The notes beneath the pieces were generated by a model, which worked only from the letters and a program-made list of their open reading frames with translations, ran no database searches and was not told the DNA's origin. Shown in pieces: positions 1 through 5,407 of a stretch of 5,407 nt of DNA (position 1 is its first letter; every line of letters begins with the position of its first letter). The stretch comes from Deltaproteobacteria bacterium (GTDB lineage Bacteria; Desulfobacterota; Desulfobacteria; Desulfobacterales; ETH-SRB1), in NCBI GenBank assembly GCA_003647525.1, contig QMMZ01000181.1, positions 1 to 5,407 of the forward strand, given 5' to 3'. Both the position numbers and the translations under genes were made by a program.

Positions 1-497
1 AAATAGGTAGGAGGAATATCATTCCATCCATTGCTTCCAGGGTCAGTTCCAATTTTACCGAATACATCTACAACTTCTCCTGTGATCTTTTCAAGAGTTA
101 TGGCATCGTTTCCATTAAAATACATTGCTGTTGGATAAATTCCAGTACAATGCACATCGCCTATAGCATATAATTCGTCGCTTATTGGTAATGACCAATA
201 TCCACCACTGGATACCCATACTGAATCTGTTTGACCATTTGTAACAACAACAACATCGTGTGGTTGAATCGATCCTGATAATTCCACTTGATCAGTAAAA
301 GATGGACTACCATTTGAATATCGCTTAATAGTATAAATGCTGAGATCAATAGCCTCATTTGTGGGGTTATAAATTTCGATTGCTTTGTTATTTCCAGAAC
401 CTTCTACATATTCTGAAATAAACAGCTCGGTACAATCCTGAGCAAAAATAAATTGGCCAATTGCGATAGCCATCATTAAGAGTATAGATTTTTTCAT
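1..497 (-). CDS. Secreted lamin-tail-domain (LTD) protein, N-terminal 165 residues, cut by window edge
   Basis: The frame opens with ATG at 497 and stays open to base 1 with no stop, so the C-terminus lies outside the window. Residues 1-19 form a signal peptide: a Lys-Lys start, a hydrophobic core, and a likely cut before Gln20-Asp21-Cys22. Residues 22 to about 150 read as a lamin-tail domain. The hallmark is the opening strand LFISEYVEGSGNNKAIEIYN (25-44), followed by NPTNEAIDLS, a strand with KRYSNGS, and the later stretch ending in YFNGNDAITLEK (126-137). Cys22 and Cys117 could pair as a disulfide after export. LTDs are beta-sandwich modules that usually accompany secreted nucleases, phosphatases or adhesins. 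In Bacteroidota such proteins often continue into an EEP nuclease or end in a T9SS sorting domain, and neither can be tested here. The gene diverges from an EEP lipoprotein, which fits a shared role at the cell surface. The domain call is strong; the overall function is inferred. Confidence -1.
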   Translation of the reverse strand, partial: MKKSILLMMAIAIGQFIFAQDCTELFISEYVEGSGNNKAIEIYNPTNEAIDLSIYTIKRYSNGSPSFTDQVELSGSIQPHDVVVVTNGQTDSVWVSSGGYWSLPISDELYAIGDVHCTGIYPTAMYFNGNDAITLEKITGEVVDVFGKIGTDPGSNGWNDIPPTY

Positions 498-576
498 AAT
501 TAAAAATATTTAGTTAGTTTATAAATTTTGATTTTCTGCTTATAAAAATAATATATAAAATTATTAAAACGGCTAA

Positions 577-584
577 CAAAAGTA
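577..584 (-). promoter_or_regulatory. Candidate -7 box (TACTTTTG) for the LTD gene
   Basis: Read on the minus strand, bases 584 to 577 match the Bacteroidota -7 consensus TAnnTTTG exactly. Transcription would start near 570, giving a leader of roughly 70 bases before the ATG at 497. No TTTG -33 element lies at the usual distance upstream of it, so this rests on the -7 box alone. The leader is very AT-rich and has no Shine-Dalgarno sequence. Confidence -1.
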
Positions 585-689
585 AATAAAATGCCAATCC
601 ATATTTTACCTTTTGAAAACTTTTAGTCCGGGGAATCCTGAAATCAAGACTGGAAGGAAATTCTTACTATTAAAACTCAATTATTTATG

Positions 690-697
690 TACTTTAG
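690..697 (+). promoter_or_regulatory. Weak candidate -7 box (TACTTTAG) for the EEP gene
   Basis: TACTTTAG differs from the Bacteroidota consensus TAnnTTTG at one base and is followed by CACC, a context common at starts in this phylum. It would give a leader of about 40 bases to the ATG at 745. No TTTG is seen 19-21 bases upstream, so confidence is low. The start itself follows an A-rich run and has no Shine-Dalgarno motif. Confidence -1.
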
Positions 698-744
698 CAC
701 CTTACCCAAACAGGTTAATCAATATTTAATTTAGATAACAAAAA

Positions 745-1800
745 ATGAAAAATTTACATTCAAGAACAATCCTTGCAATCATTATCATTTCCTTTTTCTA
801 TGTCTTAGCTTCATGCCAGGGAGAAAAAAATTATAAAAAAGTGAGTATCGGGTTTTATAACCTGGAAAACTTATTCGATACCATTTATGATGCTGAATTG
901 TTGCTCAATGAAGAGTTTACACCTGAAAGCCCAAAACAATGGTCAGCCGAACGCTACCAACAAAAACTGACAAACATGGCTTTTGTAATTTCGAACATGG
1001 CTACAGATGTTACACCTGATGGCCTTGCTTTACTTGGGGTTTGTGAAGTTGAAAACCGTGGGGTATTAGAAGATTTGGTTTTGGAACAGTCAATCAAAGA
1101 TAGAAACTATCAGGTTGTACATTTTGATTCACCTGATAAGCGTGGAATTGATGTAGGGTTGTTGTACAATCCAGCATACTTTGAAGTTACAAATACTAAA
1201 TCATATAATTTAAGTATGCCAGATGATAGCAGTTTTTTCACACGCGATCAGCTGGTCGTTTCCGGCTTATTGGATGGAGAAAAAGTTCATGTGATTGTCA
1301 ATCACTGGCCCTCTCGCAGGGGTGGTGCTGAGAAAAGCCAACCAAAACGAATTGCGGCAGGCGATTTATCCAGAACAATTGTTGATTCTCTTTTGATCAT
1401 TGACCAGAATGCTAAGATTTTTGTTATGGGCGATATGAACGATGACCCTGTGGATCTTAGTGTTCTTGAACACCTTAATGCTAAAGGAAACATTGAAGAG
1501 TTAAAAGAAGGTGATTTATTTAATCCTATGTTTCAACTACATGCAGATAGTCTGGGAACACTGTCATACCGTAAAAAGTGGAATTTATTTGATATGGTAA
1601 TTGTTTCCCAGGGATTGCTTGGAGAAAGTAAATCAGATTATAAATTTTACAAAGCTGAGGTATTTGACCAGCCATATTTAAGGCAAACAGAAGGAGATTA
1701 TGCAGGTTATCCAAACCGGACTTATGCCGGTAAATATTATTTAGGTGGTTATTCTGATCATTTCCCTGTGTATGTTTATTTGAGAAAGGAAATTGATTAA
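745..1800 (+). CDS. Endonuclease/exonuclease/phosphatase (EEP) family lipoprotein
   Basis: This is a complete 351-residue protein. A hydrophobic segment (about 9-22) ends in the lipobox LASC with Cys24 as the lipidated residue. It should therefore be an envelope lipoprotein, although the following QGEK is only a poor match to known Bacteroidota surface-export signals. The rest is an EEP (DNase I-like) fold with its metal and catalytic motifs in order: FYNLENLFDT (37-46, Asn39), CEVEN (100-104, Glu101/Glu103), GIDVGLLYNP (134-143), VNHWPSRRGG (185-194, His187), MGDMNDDP (228-235, Asp230 and Asn232) and the C-terminal SDHFPV (337-342, Asp338-His339). The full set suggests an active Mg-dependent phosphodiesterase or phosphatase. 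EEP members cleave DNA, RNA, phosphoinositides or other phosphoesters, and sequence alone does not decide the substrate. An extracellular nuclease is favoured because the divergent neighbour is an LTD protein. The stop overlaps the stop of the convergent gene, and no terminator separates them. Confidence -1.
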   Translation: MKNLHSRTILAIIIISFFYVLASCQGEKNYKKVSIGFYNLENLFDTIYDAELLLNEEFTPESPKQWSAERYQQKLTNMAFVISNMATDVTPDGLALLGVCEVENRGVLEDLVLEQSIKDRNYQVVHFDSPDKRGIDVGLLYNPAYFEVTNTKSYNLSMPDDSSFFTRDQLVVSGLLDGEKVHVIVNHWPSRRGGAEKSQPKRIAAGDLSRTIVDSLLIIDQNAKIFVMGDMNDDPVDLSVLEHLNAKGNIEELKEGDLFNPMFQLHADSLGTLSYRKKWNLFDMVIVSQGLLGESKSDYKFYKAEVFDQPYLRQTEGDYAGYPNRTYAGKYYLGGYSDHFPVYVYLRKEID

Positions 1801-3251
1801 TCCGACTTTATAATTTTTTGAGAATATCTTTCATTGTCTTTACTGAGGATGATAAAATATATTCCTGAGGGTAATTCAGCAGGAAAATTCCATTTAATAT
1901 TTTGCTCCCCTTTATATTGGTATTTATCTAATACTGTTGTAATTTTTTTTCCTTGAAGATCATATACTTCAATGTTTACCAAACTATTATGCTTTAGTAA
2001 ATAACTAATATTAATAGTTGACTTAAATGGGTTTGGAGAAATACTAAAAGATTGATTGTAAACAGAAATTTCATTTACTTCAACCCAATCAATTAACGAT
2101 TTGGAATAATACAATTGCCAGTGATTATTACGAAAAGATTCCCAAACATTGTAAACTTCAATTTGTAAATCATCAGTTTCATAATTTGTACCAAGAAAAA
2201 AATTTGTATTTCTATTGTTGGTCGAAGAGTTAGACAGGTTAGTAAAGTTAGAAACAAAAGGATCAAGGTTCATATATATTTCTTCATTCTCATTTTCTTC
2301 ATAGGGGAAACTTATATAATTATGATCCAACAAATTCCATTGACCTACTTTATATATTGATATCGCAGGATCAAACGGTTTATTTTGTTGAATATCATAT
2401 TCTTTAAAATAAATCCAAGGAGAATACAAATTATAAATACCAGAAAATAGTTTCCATGTTGAATCAGTATATGCACTAAATGTAAACAAACGATGAAATC
2501 CATATGGGCTATGATTTAAATTAACTGCATAGCCACTATCATAAATTACAATTGGATCTGCCCAGTTTTGTCCATATCCATGATGTGAACCATAAATATG
2601 AGATAAAGAATCTATTTTTTTCTCCCACAATACACAATGCCCATCTCCAAATATGGGATTAATACATCCTCCTTCATCAATACTTACAGGATCAAGGAAT
2701 GAATTTGGAGCATATTCATATCGTGTATGTTTTAAATCGTCATCTTGTATCCAAACTATATGAGGACCTTGACAGTCAACTGCAAAATCTTGATAAGGTG
2801 TTACAAAAAATGGCATAGGTTCACCAAAATTACCATCAGAAGAATATGCTAAATAATAGATGTCTTTGTTTCCATTTTGATCTGTTTCGTAAAATAAATA
2901 AAACAATGTATCTTCAGTCCATGGAGGATTAACAACACTCATAAACTTTGGATTTGTATAATGAACAGAATCATCAGACAAAAGTTCAATTTCTGTATTC
3001 GTGCTAAGCAAATCTCTAAAATAGATTGAAGTAGAAGTTGAATCACTCGACTTTTCCCAGGCCATAAATAAATACTTTACAGGATAATCGAGCATAAATT
3101 TAATATCTACATTGGTATTATTGGAAACTGAATCAGTTAATGCTAGTGGAGTTGACCAATCATATTGCGAATGAAGGTTTTGGGTTATAAATAAAACAAA
3201 AATGACTGCTATCAAATAACCTGTCCTGGGAAATGTTTCGATATACTTCAT
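1797..3251 (-). CDS. T9SS-exported protein with propeller-like repeats and type A C-terminal sorting domain
   Basis: This is a complete 484-residue protein of unknown function. Residues 1-28 are a signal peptide (hydrophobic 12-22, probable cut near LHS-Q29). Residues about 402-484 are a T9SS type A sorting domain: it opens with FSISPNPFKSTINISY (402-417), continues with VNIEVYDLQGKKI (425-437), and ends with LPSGIYFIIL (460-469) and a Lys-rich tail. The protein should cross the outer membrane by the type IX system and lose this domain. Between them a motif recurs: an aromatic-acidic pair, then a polar turn, then Ile/Leu-Tyr. It is visible at AWEK (64), FYET (120), VWIQ (166), LWEK (208), SAYT (259), PYEE (316) and VWES (369). 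Spacing of 42-56 residues suggests a seven-bladed beta-propeller, which is my inference. No catalytic motif is recognised; a binding or adhesion role is possible. It has its own promoter and lies downstream of the reductase operon, beyond a palindrome. Confidence -1.
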   Translation of the reverse strand: MKYIETFPRTGYLIAVIFVLFITQNLHSQYDWSTPLALTDSVSNNTNVDIKFMLDYPVKYLFMAWEKSSDSTSTSIYFRDLLSTNTEIELLSDDSVHYTNPKFMSVVNPPWTEDTLFYLFYETDQNGNKDIYYLAYSSDGNFGEPMPFFVTPYQDFAVDCQGPHIVWIQDDDLKHTRYEYAPNSFLDPVSIDEGGCINPIFGDGHCVLWEKKIDSLSHIYGSHHGYGQNWADPIVIYDSGYAVNLNHSPYGFHRLFTFSAYTDSTWKLFSGIYNLYSPWIYFKEYDIQQNKPFDPAISIYKVGQWNLLDHNYISFPYEENENEEIYMNLDPFVSNFTNLSNSSTNNRNTNFFLGTNYETDDLQIEVYNVWESFRNNHWQLYYSKSLIDWVEVNEISVYNQSFSISPNPFKSTINISYLLKHNSLVNIEVYDLQGKKITTVLDKYQYKGEQNIKWNFPAELPSGIYFIILSKDNERYSQKIIKSD

Positions 3252-3279
3252 TGTTTAGGTTTAAGGAGTTACATCCGTG

Positions 3280-3310
3280 TAAAAATAAGCAATTCTACTA
3301 ACTAAACAAA
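3280..3310 (-). promoter_or_regulatory. Bacteroidota-type promoter for the T9SS protein gene
   Basis: On the minus strand a TTTG (3310-3307) is followed by exactly 19 bases and then TATTTTTA (3287-3280), one base off the TAnnTTTG -7 consensus. This is the spacing known for the Bacteroides primary sigma factor. Transcription would begin near 3273, about 20 bases before the ATG at 3251. The leader has no Shine-Dalgarno sequence, as usual in this phylum. The gene can thus be read independently of the upstream reductase operon. Confidence -1.
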
Positions 3311-3329
3311 CTACCCCCCAATCAGCGTA

Positions 3330-3364
3330 TAAGGGACCAACCTTTGAAAGGTTGGCATCCCTTA
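3330..3364. repeat. 35-base imperfect palindrome, possible REP-like element
   Basis: The outer arms TAAGGGA (3330-3336) and TCCCTTA (3358-3364) pair perfectly. The inner arms CCAACCTTT (3337-3345) and AAAGGTTGG (3347-3355) pair around a central G, and only CA (3356-3357) is unpaired. It would be a perfect palindrome if the left arm had a matching TG between its GGGA and CCAACC, so a two-base deletion is likely. It begins two bases past the stop of the broken reductase on the minus strand. It could act as a transcription barrier or 3' stabiliser, but neither strand has the T-run of an intrinsic terminator. A dispersed intergenic repeat is the other reading. The structure is certain; the role is not. 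Confidence -1.
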
Positions 3365-3366
3365 CC

Positions 3367-4380
3367 TTATCTTTCAATTTGGTCCTGCATACCACCAAAA
3401 ATGATATCCTTGATATAATCAGCCTGTAGGAATTCATGCGGAAAACCCAATTCAATTTTGCTCACTTCGTTTAAACAAGCCATTTGTTTTTCCGGAATTT
3501 CGAAGTTTAAACATCCTAGGCTGTCTTCCAATTGGGATACTTTTGTAGCTCCAACAATTGGTATTACTTGTTGATTTTGTTGCCGTGTCCAATTCAAAGC
3601 AACCTGTCCAGGAGACACATTCAATTCTTTAGCTATGGCAACAACTTCTTTTGCAATTTTTGTATTTTTTTCATTTAAACGGGGATTGTCTTTTTCAATC
3701 CTCCCGGGTTCATTTTTCAAATATTTTCCAGTAAGTACACCTCCACCAAGTGGCGCCCATGGTGTAACACCCAGGTTTAAAGCTTTGGCCATTGGCATCA
3801 ATTCCCTTTCAACAGTTCGTTCAATCAGGCTGTATTCAATCTGTAAAGCTGAAAATTTAGCCCATCCCCTGAATTCAGCAATGGTATTTGCCTGTGAAAC
3901 AATCCAGGCTGGTGTATCAGAAATCCCAATATAATGAACTATTCCTGAAGAAACCAGATCGTTCAAACCACGCATCACTTCCTCAACAGGTGTCGTAAAA
4001 TCCCATGCATGCACCCATAATAAATCAATAAAGTCAGTATCCAATCTATCCAGGCTATCTTCAACTGAACGGAAAAGATTCTTCCTGTTATTTCCTGAAA
4101 AGTTCACTGAGTCTTTTTTATCAAAAAGGGTATATTTTGTGGCCTACACAAAATGATTACGGTCTGAATTAATAAATTCTCCAACCATTTTTTCACTTGT
4201 ACCTTCGGTATACCGGTTGGCAGTATCAATAAAATTACCACCAGCATTGGCATAGGTATCAAATATTTTTTTACTGGTTTCGTAATCGCAACCCCAACCC
4301 CACTCTGTACCAAAAGTCATGGTTCCAAGCGACAACTCTGAAACCCGCAATCCACTATTTCCTAACAACTTGTATTTCAT
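3367..4380 (-). pseudogene. Aldo/keto reductase interrupted by an in-frame TAG at codon 79
   Basis: From ATG at 4380 to TAA at 3367-3369 the frame spans 337 codons, a normal aldo/keto reductase length, with one internal stop: TAG at 4146-4144. The same frame continues beyond it without any shift. Before the stop lie LLGNSGLRVSELSLGTMTFG (5-24) and FIDTANRYTEG (50-60), with tetrad residues Asp52 and Tyr57. After it come ATKYT (Lys82), LLWVHAWD (120-127, His124), GISD (152-155), ALQIEYSL (178-185), the loop PLGGGVLTGKY (210-220) and the NADP-phosphate-binding IVGATKVSQLEDSL (275-288). Relatives usually have Leu where the TAG stands, so TTG to TAG by one change is the simplest origin. Neither fragment carries the whole tetrad. 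The intact protein would be a cytosolic NADPH-dependent carbonyl reductase. It follows the NmrA-like gene by 12 bases, so the two are probably co-transcribed. It could be a recent pseudogene, a sequencing error or, less likely, readthrough. Confidence -1.
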
Positions 4381-4392
4381 ATTATTCTTTAA

Positions 4393-5256
4393 TTAATTAT
4401 ACAAATCAATGTAATCTCTCAAATATTCTTTTAACAAGCCTGCCTTTCTTCCTATTACTCTTTCAATATCATTGCTGATTTCACTTCCCTGACCTGCTGC
4501 ATATATTTTATTTATTGCTGTTAAATCATTGGCTAGCCATTCAGGCATTCCTGCATCCAACATACCCTGATGTGCATCTTCAACTGATACCGGAATGTAT
4601 TTGATATCTCTTTCCAGAAAGAAGGTAAACGCATTTGAAATATCATGGAATGAAAGGGCTTTAGCTCCCGTTAACACATAAGTTTTTCCTTCATGACCAT
4701 TTTCAGTCAAGGCTTTTATTGCTACAGCAGCAATATCCCTTGCATCAACCATTCCAATTTTCCCTTCTCCCATGGGTGCAAATATGACACTTTGATTTTT
4801 GATAGATTCAGCATCAAATACTAAATTTTGCATGAAGGAATGTGGTTGCAAGAAAGTATATGCAATTCCAGAATCTTTAATTTCTTTTTCTGTCAAGGCA
4901 TGATATCTTAAAATTCCTATGTCTGATTCCAGGTCTGCTCCACGGACAGAAAGTTTCACGATGTGTTTAACTCCTTTTTCTTTGGCTACCTTCACAAGGT
5001 TTCCCTGTAGTTCAGGAGACTCAGGAGAAGTGACCGATAGAAGGAAAACTTTATCTATTCCCTGAAACGCATTTTCAAGAGAATCTATATCTGCAAAATC
5101 ACCAACTACCGTTTTAATTCCTTTTTCATTGAGTAGTTTAGCTTTTTCTTCACTTCTCACCATTGCAATAAAATCTGCATTTACATCTTTTAACTGCTCG
5201 CAAACAAAGGAACCAATGGTTCCAGTAGCACCTGTTACTAATATTTTTGAACCCAT
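4393..5256 (-). CDS. NmrA-like atypical SDR, NAD(P)-dependent oxidoreductase (quinone reductase type)
   Basis: This is a complete 287-residue cytosolic protein, typical for the family. The N-terminus is a Rossmann fold: KILVTGATGTIG (4-15) with the nucleotide-binding pattern Gly9-x-x-Gly12-x-x-Gly15. Arg34 after the second strand (MVRSEEKA) suits NADP(H) phosphate binding. GDFADIDSLENAFQGIDKVF (52-71) and HIVKLSVRGAD (98-108) are the next core elements. The classical YxxxK pair is absent; instead RYHALTEKEI (117-126) and AYTFLQPHSFMQNL (132-145) match the NmrA/QOR2-like atypical SDRs. Those members either reduce quinones with NADPH or act as NADP-sensing regulators. A reductase role is favoured because an aldo/keto reductase follows 12 bases downstream in the same operon, suggesting a carbonyl or quinone detoxification pair. 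ATG at 5256 puts the Rossmann motif at the usual distance from the start. No Shine-Dalgarno is seen. The exact substrate is unknown. Confidence -1.
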   Translation of the reverse strand: MGSKILVTGATGTIGSFVCEQLKDVNADFIAMVRSEEKAKLLNEKGIKTVVGDFADIDSLENAFQGIDKVFLLSVTSPESPELQGNLVKVAKEKGVKHIVKLSVRGADLESDIGILRYHALTEKEIKDSGIAYTFLQPHSFMQNLVFDAESIKNQSVIFAPMGEGKIGMVDARDIAAVAIKALTENGHEGKTYVLTGAKALSFHDISNAFTFFLERDIKYIPVSVEDAHQGMLDAGMPEWLANDLTAINKIYAAGQGSEISNDIERVIGRKAGLLKEYLRDYIDLYN

Positions 5257-5407
5257 GTTTTGAATTTGATTAAGTGTATTGAGAAAACAAAAGCAATTTG
5301 TTTTGGTTCAACGAAATTAAAATAAATACTGGGAATAGAACGTTGATTTGGCCTTTTCTAGTGCATTGCGGAAAACAAAACGATATTTTAGTAAAAAATG
5401 ATTCAAC
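5257..5407. other. Upstream region of the SDR/reductase operon, no gene recognised
   Basis: These 151 AT-rich bases hold the presumed promoter of the leftward operon. The best -7-like match on the minus strand is TAATTTCG (5319-5312), one base off TAnnTTTG, but no TTTG stands at the right distance, so I do not call it firmly. An ATG at 5398-5400 after an A-rich run could start a rightward gene beyond the edge; only three codons are visible. NmrA-like reductases are often divergent from an HxlR- or TetR-type regulator, so a regulator there would not surprise, but that is inference. Confidence -1.

Noticed and set aside
518..546. Inverted repeat TTTATAA ... TTATAAA in the LTD leader
   Set aside because: The arms are purely A/T with a 15-base loop, as expected by chance in such AT-rich DNA.
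1302..1714. Two minus-strand open frames of 63 and 62 codons
   Set aside because: Both lie wholly inside the EEP gene, antisense to its conserved motifs, and show no domain, leader or codon pattern of their own.
3330..3364. Intrinsic (rho-independent) terminator
   Set aside because: The stem is strong but neither strand has a run of T after it; on the minus strand it is followed by ATACGCTG and then a run of G.
3261..3455. 64-codon minus-strand open frame spanning the palindrome
   Set aside because: It overlaps the reductase C-terminus out of frame and runs through the palindrome and the T9SS gene promoter; the translation looks like no known protein.
3635..3934. 99-codon plus-strand open frame
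   Set aside because: It is fully antisense to the conserved core of the aldo/keto reductase and is best explained as a shadow of it.
3367..4107. C-terminal reductase piece starting at GTG 4107 as an independent gene
   Set aside because: The frame is family-like upstream of the GTG right up to the TAG, and a product starting there would lack Asp52, Tyr57 and Lys82 of the catalytic tetrad.
4144..4146. TAG recoded as a sense codon across the genome
   Set aside because: Only one in-frame TAG occurs across about 4.8 kb of real coding sequence; general recoding would be expected to leave several.
4104..4313. 69-codon minus-strand open frame across the amber codon
   Set aside because: It is in another frame from the reductase, and the family motifs belong to the reductase frame on both sides of the stop. 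It gives no evidence of a frameshift.
5398..5407. Start of a rightward gene (ATG ATT CAA ...)
   Set aside because: Only three codons are visible, so it cannot be supported; it is mentioned in the upstream-region entry only as a possibility.

Overview
The window looks like chromosomal DNA from a member of the Bacteroidota. It is AT-rich. Gene starts follow A-rich leaders rather than Shine-Dalgarno sequences, several upstream regions carry TAnnTTTG-type -7 boxes, and one secreted protein ends in a type IX secretion (T9SS) sorting domain. An environmental or marine lineage related to Bacteroidales/Marinilabiliales is plausible, but the genus cannot be fixed from the sequence.

Left part (1-1800): two genes diverge from a 247-base intergenic region. 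To the left is the start of a secreted lamin-tail-domain (LTD) protein that runs off the window. To the right is a complete lipoprotein of the endonuclease/exonuclease/phosphatase (EEP) fold with its active-site motifs intact. LTDs are often fused to EEP nucleases in secreted bacterial proteins, so this pair probably represents the same activity split over two genes on the cell envelope.

Middle (1797-3364): a convergent gene whose stop codon shares a TTAA palindrome with the EEP stop encodes a 484-residue exported protein. It has about seven propeller-like repeats and a T9SS C-terminal domain, and its function is unknown. Its promoter has a textbook Bacteroidota layout. Just upstream lies a 35-base, nearly perfect palindrome that may be a REP-type repeat.

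Right part (3367-5256): a two-gene leftward operon with a 12-base gap. The first gene is an NmrA-like atypical SDR, probably an NAD(P)H-dependent quinone reductase type. The second is an aldo/keto reductase interrupted by one in-frame TAG at codon 79, with the rest of the 337-codon frame open and family-like. This is the clearest anomaly in the window: a very young pseudogene, or a base-call error. The last 151 bases are upstream sequence for the operon.

I see no mobile element, CRISPR array, RNA gene or convincing new multi-gene system. The most useful leads are the amber-interrupted reductase, the palindrome and the uncharacterised T9SS propeller protein.
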